From the NCBI GenBank assembly GCA_965367295.1, contig CBDUHN010000012.1, forward strand, positions 1 through 64,000: DNA of 64,000 bases, in the 5' to 3' direction. Positions 25,008 through 32,605 of this stretch are shown in pieces. The notes under the pieces were generated by a model. That model saw nothing but the letters and a program-made list of their open reading frames with translations, was not told where the DNA came from and searched no databases. The stretch comes from JAIVHA01 sp965367295. Its GTDB lineage: Bacteria; Pseudomonadota; Gammaproteobacteria; DSM-19610. The stretch's first letter is position 1, and every line of letters starts with the position of its first letter. A program made the position numbers and the translations under genes.

Positions 25008-25685
25008 TCATGGCATCCGCAAATAGTCAGATAGAGATGCCGAAGTGAAGGACTCCTGGTGGGGGATGGTGCCCAGCAGCGGGCAGGTAAGTCGCGCGGC
25101 TATGCTGCTGATGTTATCCGTACTTCGTTCATAACCCGCCCGAGCATGGTTCGCAACCCATCCTGCCAATAATAATCCATCGGCCGCAATAGCCCGTGCC
25201 GTCAGCAATGCGTGGTTGATACAGCCAAGCCGGATATCCACCACCATAATCACCGGTAGTTGCAGCGCAACAGCCAGATCCGCAAGGCTGCTATCCGGGC
25301 CAAGAGGTACCAGCCAGCCACCGGCTCCCTCGACGATCGCACAGTCCACCTGTGGCACGATTATTCGATAGATATCGAGGAGATGCTGGATCGAGATGGC
25401 TACGCCGGCATCCTGCGCAGCCAGGTGTGGTGCGATAGCGGGTGCGAAGGCATACGGGTTGATTAGTTCATAGGGTAGATCAATGGAGGATTGCTGCTGT
25501 AGCGCCAATGCATCTTCATTGCGCAAGCCCGCTGCGGTGGCCACACAACCTGAAGCTACTGGCTTTATACCGGCAACGCGCAGGCCAGATTTCCGTAGTA
25601 TATGCATGAGTGCGGCGCTGACGCAGGTCTTGCCGACGCTGGTATCGGTGCCGGTAATAAAGAACCCTGCTGGTCTTGAGGTCAT
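25008..25685 (-). CDS. bioD: ATP-dependent dethiobiotin synthetase
   Basis: Closes the ureido ring of dethiobiotin from 7,8-diaminopelargonate, CO2 and ATP. The 225-residue protein has the P-loop FFITGTDTSVGKT at the N-terminus, catalytic KPVASG, and EGAGGWLVPL. The start at 25685 (MTSRPAGFF) leaves 4 bp after bioC; an upstream in-frame ATG at 25733 would overlap bioC. Last gene of the biotin operon. bioA, which supplies its substrate, is not in this window. Confidence 0.95.
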   Translation of the reverse strand: MTSRPAGFFITGTDTSVGKTCVSAALMHILRKSGLRVAGIKPVASGCVATAAGLRNEDALALQQQSSIDLPYELINPYAFAPAIAPHLAAQDAGVAISIQHLLDIYRIIVPQVDCAIVEGAGGWLVPLGPDSSLADLAVALQLPVIMVVDIRLGCINHALLTARAIAADGLLLAGWVANHARAGYERSTDNISSIAARLTCPLLGTIPHQESFTSASLSDYLRMP

Positions 25686-25689
25686 GTTT

Positions 25690-26565
25690 TCAACGCCGAC
25701 GCAGATGATCCAAGGGAACGCATACTTCGCCATTCACCATGGATACCTGCTGTTTTTGTGGTGGAGACCAGGCATGGCCATGCACGACTTCATAGCTTGC
25801 CGGCAAGCGGCCTTTATAGCGGAATGCTTCGTAGGCCTGCATCATTCGCTGCAGCTTGTGGCGACCGGTGAGAGCATGATTACGCCCTACAGTGACGTTA
25901 TGCGCGCCCAGTTCCTTTAGGTCGCGCATCAGATCGCGTATGTCATCATAGGTAACAGTCATGCGTTCCACGTCCATTACCGGTTCAGCAAGCCTCGCTC
26001 GCAGCAGCGCGTCGCCAATATCATGCATATCGATAAAGGCATTGACATGGGTATGATCATCGGCCTGGCTCCAGCTATGGCGCAATTCCCTGAGGGTGTC
26101 GGGACCAAAGGTGGTGAACACTAACAAGCCACCGGGGGCCAGCACACGCTGGAATTCGGCAAAGGTACGATCCAGATCCTGTACCCACTGCAGCATAAGA
26201 TTGGAGATCAGCAGATCAAAGCTGTTGTCCGCGAATGGTAGCCGTTCGGCATCGGCACATACGGCACCTGGTTTGCGAAACCAGCCACCCCGCTTACGGG
26301 TTCGTTGTGCCATGCTGAAGGCGAGATCCAGCGAGAATACTTTTGCCTTGCGATAGCGGTTGAGCAATGCGTGGCTGATATCACCCGTGCCGCAGCCGAG
26401 ATCCAGGATCCGGCCTGGCTGGAGTTTCACAAGGTCAAGGCGTTCCAGTAGCTGGGCGCCAACTTCACGCTGCAGGGCGGCGGCACGATCATAGGTTGCT
26501 ACCGCATTGGCAAAGGCGCGTCGTGACTGTTGTTTGTCAATGCGGTAGCGATCGTTATCCGCCAT
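25690..26565 (-). CDS. bioC: Malonyl-ACP O-methyltransferase
   Basis: Methylates the free carboxyl of malonyl-ACP to start pimelate-moiety synthesis by the fatty-acid enzymes. The 291-residue SAM methyltransferase has N-terminal QSRRAFANAVATYDRAAALQ typical of BioC, motif I ILDLGCGTGDIS and LLISNLMLQW. It overlaps the bioH end by 11 bp. Slightly longer than E. coli BioC (251) at the C-terminus. Confidence 0.95.
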   Translation of the reverse strand: MADNDRYRIDKQQSRRAFANAVATYDRAAALQREVGAQLLERLDLVKLQPGRILDLGCGTGDISHALLNRYRKAKVFSLDLAFSMAQRTRKRGGWFRKPGAVCADAERLPFADNSFDLLISNLMLQWVQDLDRTFAEFQRVLAPGGLLVFTTFGPDTLRELRHSWSQADDHTHVNAFIDMHDIGDALLRARLAEPVMDVERMTVTYDDIRDLMRDLKELGAHNVTVGRNHALTGRHKLQRMMQAYEAFRYKGRLPASYEVVHGHAWSPPQKQQVSMVNGEVCVPLDHLRRR

Positions 26566-27361
26566 GACGGTGAGTACCTGTGTCTAGATGTGCCGGTAGT
26601 TGCAGGAAGGGCAGCAGTGCGGCAAGAAACGCTTGTGGGTGAGAAAGAAAAGGTGCGTGTCCGGCACCCTCGATAATGCTCACATGGGAATGTGGTATCA
26701 ATATGCCAGCAGCCTGTGCGGCAGCAGTTGGCATCAGCGTATCCCGTTCTCCCATGATGAATTGCACTGGCATCGTCAGTGCGCCGAGCTGGGCTCGTAG
26801 GTCGCTGTCGCGCAAAACAGCCAGGCCCGAAGCCAGTGCGGCCGGATCGGGTTCGCCATGCGTGAATAGCTGCTGACGCAGATTGCGCAGCGTGGTGTTC
26901 GCCGCTTCGCTGTCGCGCACCTGTAGCGCCAGAAAACGATTCAGCGTGGTACGGTAATCCTGTTGCAGATCGGTTAGAAACTGATTCAGTACGGATGTGG
27001 TTATGGCATGTGGCCAGTCCGGTGCTGTTACGAAACGGGGACTGCTGGTAACCAAGGCCAGACGTGCGATGTGCTGCGGCGCCTGTAGCGTGGCCTGCAA
27101 GGCCAGTATTCCGCCTAGTGACCAGCCTATCCAGATGGCCTGCGGGGGTGCGGCTTCCAGGAGTGCGGTGCCGGCACTTTTGAGATCAAAGGGGCCTGTG
27201 GCTGCACTTAGTCCGTGACCCGGCAGGTCTACACAGGTGATGCGATAATTCGCTTGCAGCGCATCGCGCAGTCCGGACCAGACCGCGGAATTCATGCCCC
27301 AACCGTGAATGAAAAACAGATCGGGACCACTGCCAATGGTTTCGGTGTGCAATGGCGACAT
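26555..27361 (-). CDS. bioH: Pimeloyl-ACP methyl ester carboxylesterase
   Basis: Alpha/beta hydrolase that demethylates pimeloyl-ACP methyl ester, ending the BioC/BioH route. Of 268 residues, it has the oxyanion-region HGWGMNSAVW, nucleophile elbow GWSLGG (Ser), the acid in GERDTLMP and a catalytic His in GAGHAPFLSH. It follows bioF by 2 bp. Being next to bioC removes doubt about which hydrolase serves biotin. Confidence 0.95.
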   Translation of the reverse strand: MSPLHTETIGSGPDLFFIHGWGMNSAVWSGLRDALQANYRITCVDLPGHGLSAATGPFDLKSAGTALLEAAPPQAIWIGWSLGGILALQATLQAPQHIARLALVTSSPRFVTAPDWPHAITTSVLNQFLTDLQQDYRTTLNRFLALQVRDSEAANTTLRNLRQQLFTHGEPDPAALASGLAVLRDSDLRAQLGALTMPVQFIMGERDTLMPTAAAQAAGILIPHSHVSIIEGAGHAPFLSHPQAFLAALLPFLQLPAHLDTGTHRHGG

Positions 27362-27363
27362 GT

Positions 27364-28548
27364 TTACGGGCCGCCGATGGTATGTAAAGCGTGGTGGGTG
27401 TCATGCACCTGTTCCAGTGCAGATAGCAGGCGGTCCACATGAGCTTCTTCATGTTGTGCTGAGAAGGTGATGCGCAACCGCGCGGTTCCCATGGGTACCG
27501 TCGGAGGCCGAATAGCGGTAACCAGAATACCTTGCTCCAGAAGCGCGGCACTCATGGCGCTGGCCGCAGCGGATTCCCCGGCCAGCACCGGTTGGATCGG
27601 GGTGTGCGATTCCATCAGGGGAAGGCCCAGTTGTATGGCGCCGGTGCGAAAGCGGGTAATGAGCTGCTGTAGCTTCTCCCGGCGCCACTCTTCTTCCTGT
27701 ACCAGGCGCAGGGCGGTAAGGGTGGCCCAGGCCACCGCAGGCGGCGTGGCCGTGGTGTAGACATAGGTGCGCGCCTCCTGGATCAGGGTTTCGACCAAGT
27801 CTTCGCTACCAGCGACAAAGGCGCCGGCAGTGCCGAAGGCCTTGCCCAGGGTGCCCATGAGAATCGGCGCATCCTGTATCCCCAGCTTTGCCACGCTCAG
27901 TGAACCGCGTCCATTGTCGCCCAGTACGCCGAGACCGTGAGCATCGTCCACCAGCAGCCAGCTGTCATGTTGCGCGCATAATTTCGCGAGAGTGGGCAGC
28001 GGTGCAATATCACCATCCATGCTGAACACACCGTCGGTGGCGACCATGCGTTCACCTTTGGTAACGGAGGCCAGCTTGTCGGCCAGGGTGCGGGTGTCGA
28101 GATGGGGGTAGCGGTGCAGCTTCGCGCCACACAATTGTGCAGCATCAAGCATGGAAGCGTGGTTGTAGCGGTCCTCGAACGTAGCGTCGTGCCGTCCCAG
28201 CAGGGCGGTCATGATGCCGAGGTTGGCCATGTAGCCGGTGGAGAACAGCAGTGCCCGCGGCCGACCGGTAAAATCCGCAAGGGCTTCTTCCAGTTGGTGG
28301 TGCGCGGTACTGTGGCCGGTAATCAGATGTGCTGCACCGCTGCCGACGCCGAAACGGTCAGCGCCTTCCTTTAGCGCGGCAGCAAGACGTGGATCGTTGG
28401 CGAGACCGAGGTAGTCATTGCTGCAGAAGGCGAGTACCGGGCGGCCCTCGATATATAGCTCAACACCTTGCGCACTCTCCACCACGCGTCGCTGCCGGTA
28501 CAGATGTTCGGCCTTGCGCTGGGCGAGGGCGGTGGCGAGATCCTTCAC
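27364..28548 (-). CDS. bioF: 8-amino-7-oxononanoate synthase
   Basis: PLP enzyme that condenses pimeloyl-ACP with L-alanine. Of 394 residues; FCSNDYLGLANDPR near the N-terminus, DDAHGLGVLG (Asp contacting the pyridine N) and GTLGKAFGTAGAF with the Schiff-base Lys. Spaced 9 bp from bioB and 2 bp from bioH. Length is usual for the family. Confidence 0.96.
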   Translation of the reverse strand: MKDLATALAQRKAEHLYRQRRVVESAQGVELYIEGRPVLAFCSNDYLGLANDPRLAAALKEGADRFGVGSGAAHLITGHSTAHHQLEEALADFTGRPRALLFSTGYMANLGIMTALLGRHDATFEDRYNHASMLDAAQLCGAKLHRYPHLDTRTLADKLASVTKGERMVATDGVFSMDGDIAPLPTLAKLCAQHDSWLLVDDAHGLGVLGDNGRGSLSVAKLGIQDAPILMGTLGKAFGTAGAFVAGSEDLVETLIQEARTYVYTTATPPAVAWATLTALRLVQEEEWRREKLQQLITRFRTGAIQLGLPLMESHTPIQPVLAGESAAASAMSAALLEQGILVTAIRPPTVPMGTARLRITFSAQHEEAHVDRLLSALEQVHDTHHALHTIGGP

Positions 28549-28557
28549 GGAGGATAA

Positions 28558-29532
28558 TCAGACCGGCTGAATGCCAAGTCTGTCAAATAGTGCGCGGTCG
28601 CGTCCGGTATCCGGGTTTCCGGTGGTGAGTAGCTTTTCACCGTAAAAAATCGAGTTGGCACCGGCGAAGAAACAAAGTGCCTGCATCTCATCACTCATCT
28701 CGCTGCGACCGGCGGATAGCCGCACATGGGATCTGGGCATCAGGATGCGGGCGATGGCAATTGTGCGCACGAACTCAAAGGGATCCAGTTTCGTTAGTTC
28801 ACCGAGTGGTGTGCCTGGTACGGGCACTAACTGATTGATGGGTACGCTTTCCGGGTGACGTGGTTCGTTGGCCAGGGCGCGCAGAAACGAAGCGCGGTCC
28901 TCACGGGTCTCGCCCATGCCAAGGATGCCGCCGGAGCAAACGTTGATGCCGGCGTTGCGCACATAGTCGAGGGTATCCAGACGGTCCTGGAAACTGCGAG
29001 TGCTGATGATGGAGCCGTAGAATTCGGGTGAGGTATCGATGTTGTGATTGTAGTAATCGAGACCGGCTTCTTTTAATTGCGTTGCCTGATCCTCGTTGAG
29101 CATGCCGAGGGTGGCACAGGTCTCCAGGCCCATGGCACGCACCTCGCGCACCATGTCGAGCACCCGCTCGAAATTCTTTCCCTTGGGATTGCGCCAGGCG
29201 GCGCCCATACAGAAGCGGCTGGCCCCGGCGTCCTTGGCGGCAGAAGCGGCATCGAGCACTTCCTGCATCTTCAACAGGGCTTCCGGTTCCAGGTCGGCAT
29301 TGTGGTGCACGCTTTGCGAGCAGTACTTGCAGTCCTCGGGACAACCACCGGTCTTGATGCTGAGCAGCGTGCTTACCTGTACCGCGTTGGGATCGAAGTG
29401 GGCACGATGGGTTTCGTGGGCGCGATGCAGCAGATCGTTGAACGGCAGCGCGAACAGGGCAAGAATTTCTTCCTTGCTCCAGTCATTGCGCAATTTGTCC
29501 TGGTTGGTATCCAGGACCGCCGGGCTATTCAT
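28558..29532 (-). CDS. bioB: Biotin synthase
   Basis: Radical SAM enzyme inserting sulfur into dethiobiotin. The 324-residue protein has the [4Fe-4S] motif GGCPEDCKYCSQS, YNHNIDTSPEFY and the C-terminal FFAGANSIFYGEKLLTT. ATG 29532 is chosen because GAGG lies nine bases upstream; ATG 29538 (two residues longer) is also possible. Both starts lie within the 3' end of the preceding small membrane-protein gene, which stops at 29525, so the genes are coupled. Confidence 0.95.
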   Translation of the reverse strand: MNSPAVLDTNQDKLRNDWSKEEILALFALPFNDLLHRAHETHRAHFDPNAVQVSTLLSIKTGGCPEDCKYCSQSVHHNADLEPEALLKMQEVLDAASAAKDAGASRFCMGAAWRNPKGKNFERVLDMVREVRAMGLETCATLGMLNEDQATQLKEAGLDYYNHNIDTSPEFYGSIISTRSFQDRLDTLDYVRNAGINVCSGGILGMGETREDRASFLRALANEPRHPESVPINQLVPVPGTPLGELTKLDPFEFVRTIAIARILMPRSHVRLSAGRSEMSDEMQALCFFAGANSIFYGEKLLTTGNPDTGRDRALFDRLGIQPV

Positions 29533-29941
29533 GGACATGTTCCTCGACGGTGATTTCCATGTCCTGCCAGTCGTCACGGTTGATGCGAACAATATCCAGC
29601 ACCGACCAGGGCACGATGATGATGGCAGCTGCGGCCCAGGCGATGAGGTAGTACATCAGGCCCTGGCCGGGAATGAAGGTGGCCGCGGCGACGAAAAAGC
29701 CGGAAATGGCATAAAAGCGGTAGGCCGCCTGCTGGGTGTAGTGGCCGACCTTCTCATTGGGATGGTGGCGATTCATGGCATACACCAGCATGGATACGCC
29801 GACCCAGAGGATACCGAGGGGTACCGGAAGCAGGATGGCAATGATGTTGCCGTAATTGAACAGGGCGGCGGCGGCCCGGGCGCGGCGGCCGGTCAGCAAA
29901 TGGGTGGTGCTGATGCTGGGAACAGAGATGGAATCGGACAT
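29525..29941 (-). CDS. Small membrane protein of unknown function, first gene of the biotin operon
   Basis: A 138-residue protein with about four hydrophobic segments (FNYGNIIAILLPVPLGILWVG; FYAISGFFVAAATF; LMYYLIAWAAAAIIIVPWSVL) and an acidic C-terminus (DMEITVEEHVHE). Not recognised as a biotin gene. It is transcribed from the BirA-controlled promoter and overlaps the bioB start, so it is expressed with biotin synthesis. It is too short and unlike BioY to be called a biotin transporter. Function unknown. Confidence 0.8.
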   Translation of the reverse strand: MSDSISVPSISTTHLLTGRRARAAAALFNYGNIIAILLPVPLGILWVGVSMLVYAMNRHHPNEKVGHYTQQAAYRFYAISGFFVAAATFIPGQGLMYYLIAWAAAAIIIVPWSVLDIVRINRDDWQDMEITVEEHVHE

Positions 29942-29979
29942 GGAACAACAACCTGCGATACTATTTGACCAAGGCTGGG

Positions 29980-30008
29980 ATCATCGCTTCCTCGCCCACC
30001 ACTGTCAA
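29980..30008 (-). promoter_or_regulatory. Promoter of the biotin operon
   Basis: On the minus strand, -35 TTGACA (30008-30003) and -10 GATGAT (29985-29980) are spaced by exactly 17 bp. The consensus -35 lies inside the left half of the BirA-like operator, so a bound repressor would block RNA polymerase. Confidence 0.65.
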
Positions 30009-30034
30009 CTGGAACGGATTCCAATGGTTTACAA
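30002..30034. promoter_or_regulatory. BirA operator (BioO-like)
   Basis: Half-sites CTGTCAACT (30002-30010) and GGTTTACAA (30026-30034) are separated by 15 bp. The right half is a perfect match to the known BirA half-site and the left half matches 6 of 9 positions of TTGTAAACC. It covers the -35 of the leftward biotin promoter and the likely comF start codon (ATG 30024). BirA with biotinyl-AMP would repress the biotin operon and perhaps comF as well. Confidence 0.75.
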
Positions 30035-30734
30035 GTGGCTAAATAAGCTGCAATACGCCCTGTTTCCCCTGCGCTGCCACCTGTGTGGTGCGCCCGGGGA
30101 CCGGCGACAGGACCTGTGTCACGGCTGCCGGGCGGACCTACCCTGGCGGCACATCGGCTGCAGCCAGTGCGCCGCACCCCTGCCCGTCGCGGCAGAGGGT
30201 CAGCGCTGTGCCCGCTGCCAGCAGATATCGCCCCATTTTGACCGGGTGATCGCACCCTTTCACTATATCCCTCCTCTCGATTATCTGATCCTGCGCCTGA
30301 AATTCCAGCGTGACCTGGCCCAGGCACGTTTGCTCGGTGAGTTGCTGGCCGTGTATCTGCGGGCACAGGGTGGAGACTGGCCAGATGTCGTGCTGCCGGT
30401 GCCGTTGCATCGCAAGCGCCTGGCAGAGCGCGGATTCAATCAGTCGCTGGAACTCGGCCGCATCCTGCAACGTGAACTGCCGGTACGGCTGGACTATCGC
30501 CTGGCGCGGCGAGTGAAGCACACCGAGACCCAGTCGCTGCTGCCCGCCAACAGGCGGGCGCGGAACCTGCGTAATGCCTTCGTGCTGGTCGAGCACTCAC
30601 CGCCACCCCATGTGGCGATCCTCGATGACGTGATGACCACCGGTGCCACGGTGAATGAACTGGCACGGGTGTTGAAACAGGCCGGTGTACGGCGAGTGGA
30701 TGTGTGGGTGGTGGCGAGGGCGGGGCGTGGCTGA
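30024..30734 (+). CDS. comF: ComF family protein (phosphoribosyltransferase-like)
   Basis: A 236-residue protein with an N-terminal zinc-finger-like region (LRCHLCGAPGDRR, LCHGCRADLP, CSQCAAPL, CARCQQ) and a C-terminal PRTase domain whose PRPP loop reads VAILDDVMTTGATVNELA. ComF/GntX homologues serve DNA uptake in competent bacteria. ATG 30024 gives a family-typical length and N-terminus (MVYKWLNKLQYALFPLRC); ATG 29940 would add 28 residues encoded by the biotin promoter region. The start lies inside the BirA-like operator. Confidence 0.88.
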   Translation: MVYKWLNKLQYALFPLRCHLCGAPGDRRQDLCHGCRADLPWRHIGCSQCAAPLPVAAEGQRCARCQQISPHFDRVIAPFHYIPPLDYLILRLKFQRDLAQARLLGELLAVYLRAQGGDWPDVVLPVPLHRKRLAERGFNQSLELGRILQRELPVRLDYRLARRVKHTETQSLLPANRRARNLRNAFVLVEHSPPPHVAILDDVMTTGATVNELARVLKQAGVRRVDVWVVARAGRG

Positions 30735-30773
30735 TATGTCCGCCTGGCCGTTTTCAGGCACAAATTTACTCGC

Positions 30774-31649
30774 CTACAAGGAACTGCGCGCCAGATAATC
30801 CAGGAAGATGCCCGCGAAGATCACGGCGCCGAACCAGTTATTGTTGAGAAAGGCCTGGAAGCAGAGGGCCGGCACGCGATCCTTGATCAGGTACTGCTGG
30901 TACAGTGCCAGTGCGGTGGCGATGAGCAGGCTGAAATAATAATAGCGCCCGAGATTCGCGCCCTGCCCCACCAGCAGCAGGCCCAGTAGCAGTACCAGCT
31001 GCAGGATGCCGATAATCGCGCGGTCGGCATTGCCGAACAGGATGGCGGTGGATTTCACACCGATTTTCAGGTCGTCCTCGCGGTCCACCATGCCGTACAT
31101 GGTGTCGTACACGGTGGCCCACAGTACATTGGCAAGAAACAGCAGCCAGGCGATGCGGGTAATCTCACCGGTCTGCGCGGCATAGGCCATGGGAATCGCC
31201 CAGCCGAAGGCCGCGCCAAGGTATACCTGCGGCAGGTGGGTGTGGCGTTTCATAAAGGGATAGCTGGCAGCGAGCAGTACACCCACCACGGACAGGGCAA
31301 TGGTGAGCCAGTTCATCAGTAGCACGAGCAGAAAAGATACCGCGCACAAAACCACAAACAGGATCAGGGCCTCTTTTTCGCTGACCTTACCGGCGGCCAG
31401 CGGCCGGTCCCGGGTCCGTTGTACGTGCGGGTCGAAATGTCGATCAGCGTAATCATTGATGACACAGCCGGCTGAGCGCATCAGCACCACGCCTATGACG
31501 AACACGAACAGCACCAGCGGGTGCGGCCAGCCGTCGGCCGCAATCCACAGCGCCCACAGGGTGGGCCAGAGCAACAGCAGGATGCCGATGGGCCGGTGCA
31601 GTCGCATCAGGTGGGCATACTCGCGCCATTGAGATTTCGAAATCATCAT
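30774..31649 (-). CDS. ubiA: 4-hydroxybenzoate polyprenyltransferase
   Basis: Integral membrane prenyltransferase that attaches the polyprenyl tail to 4-hydroxybenzoate in ubiquinone synthesis. Of 291 residues with about eight helices, it has the first Asp-rich motif NDYADRHFD and the second around DREDDLKIGVKS. It is downstream of ubiC on the same strand, separated by 260 bp that hold a palindromic element. Convergent with comF. Confidence 0.95.
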   Translation of the reverse strand: MMISKSQWREYAHLMRLHRPIGILLLLWPTLWALWIAADGWPHPLVLFVFVIGVVLMRSAGCVINDYADRHFDPHVQRTRDRPLAAGKVSEKEALILFVVLCAVSFLLVLLMNWLTIALSVVGVLLAASYPFMKRHTHLPQVYLGAAFGWAIPMAYAAQTGEITRIAWLLFLANVLWATVYDTMYGMVDREDDLKIGVKSTAILFGNADRAIIGILQLVLLLGLLLVGQGANLGRYYYFSLLIATALALYQQYLIKDRVPALCFQAFLNNNWFGAVIFAGIFLDYLARSSL

Positions 31650-31694
31650 GGGTGGGATTTCAGCATAAATACCCCCTGGACGGGAGGCTTGTAT

Positions 31695-31882
31695 TTCCGC
31701 AGATGTGAATCCATTCGCATTACTTCAGTAATCCGATTGCAGAAGGCGTTGGGATGGACCAGTTTGTCATTGTGAGCGCAGCAGGACATTGTTTGCCAGA
31801 GATTGCTGTATCGCACTGCTTTTCGCAATGACGGATTGATCAGCGCATTCTTAAGCATGCGAATGGATTCACATTTGCGGAA
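31695..31882. repeat. Composite palindromic element between ubiC and ubiA (MITE-like)
   Basis: Terminal inverted repeats of 26 bp (31695-31720 and 31857-31882) differ at one base; each contains a GAATCCATTCGC/GCGAATGGATTC core. Inside is a second imperfect inverted repeat beginning GTCATTGTGAGCGCAG near 31769 and ending TTTTCGCAATGAC, resembling the widespread bacterial GTCATTGCGAGCG-type repeat. There is no coding capacity. The whole unit could fold into one long hairpin or be a non-autonomous mobile element. It splits the expected ubiC-ubiA operon. Confidence 0.7.
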
Positions 31883-31909
31883 CCGGGGCCGCGAGGTCCT
31901 GTCGCCCGC

Positions 31910-32512
31910 CTAGCGCGAATCGTGGACCATCAGGCCATGCCGGTCCAGCTTCAGCGGCGGCAGAAAAATTTCCGCCACCAGCAGAGGCTTGTTGCAGACC
32001 TGGAACACCGAGCGCCGGCCCCAGATTTCCACTGGCTTGTGGCGCAGACCACGGCAGGCATCTTCGTACAGAGGCTGGCCCCGGCCGATGCGCGCTACCT
32101 GCACCGGGCCCCGGCGCATGGTGGGGTCGGCGAACAGTACCGCCCCCAGTGGGCGTGTCCCGAGGTGTCCAAGCAGGCGCTGGCGGCCGGTAAGGGTACT
32201 GACAGGAATAATGGTGCGGGCATATACCCAGGCCTGCGCATCGCAGCGCAGCTGCACGCAACGAATCAGTGCCCGCTCGGTGGGACGCATGTGCAGGACG
32301 TTTATTTCGTCGCGGCGCGGGCGTCCCCAGGCCTGCGTCAGCAGTTGCACATCAAAGTGACCGGTGCAGGCCTGCTGGATGCGGCGCGTGAGCGAGGCGG
32401 TATCCAGCAGCCAGTCGAGCAGACCGCCGGGAACCTGGCTGCGTACGATCTGCTGGGCCGGTTTCCAGCGCAGTCGATATTCGAGGCGGCTGTCGGATGA
32501 GAGAGGATTCAC
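31910..32512 (-). CDS. ubiC: Chorismate lyase
   Basis: Converts chorismate to 4-hydroxybenzoate plus pyruvate, the first committed step to ubiquinone. The 200-residue protein shows RWKPAQQIVRSQVPGGLLDWLLDTASLT near the N-terminus, VLHMRPTERALIR (product-binding Arg), GTRPLGAVLF and the end FLPPLKLDRHGLM. It is upstream of ubiA and would supply its substrate. Confidence 0.92.
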   Translation of the reverse strand: MNPLSSDSRLEYRLRWKPAQQIVRSQVPGGLLDWLLDTASLTRRIQQACTGHFDVQLLTQAWGRPRRDEINVLHMRPTERALIRCVQLRCDAQAWVYARTIIPVSTLTGRQRLLGHLGTRPLGAVLFADPTMRRGPVQVARIGRGQPLYEDACRGLRHKPVEIWGRRSVFQVCNKPLLVAEIFLPPLKLDRHGLMVHDSR

Positions 32513-32605
32513 TGCAATACTGTTCCGAGCGGGGTCAGTGGTGAAGAATTATCGCACAGGAAGGTCGTTTGTAACGTGGTTTATCTGCAGGTGCAGCCCA
32601 GGGAC

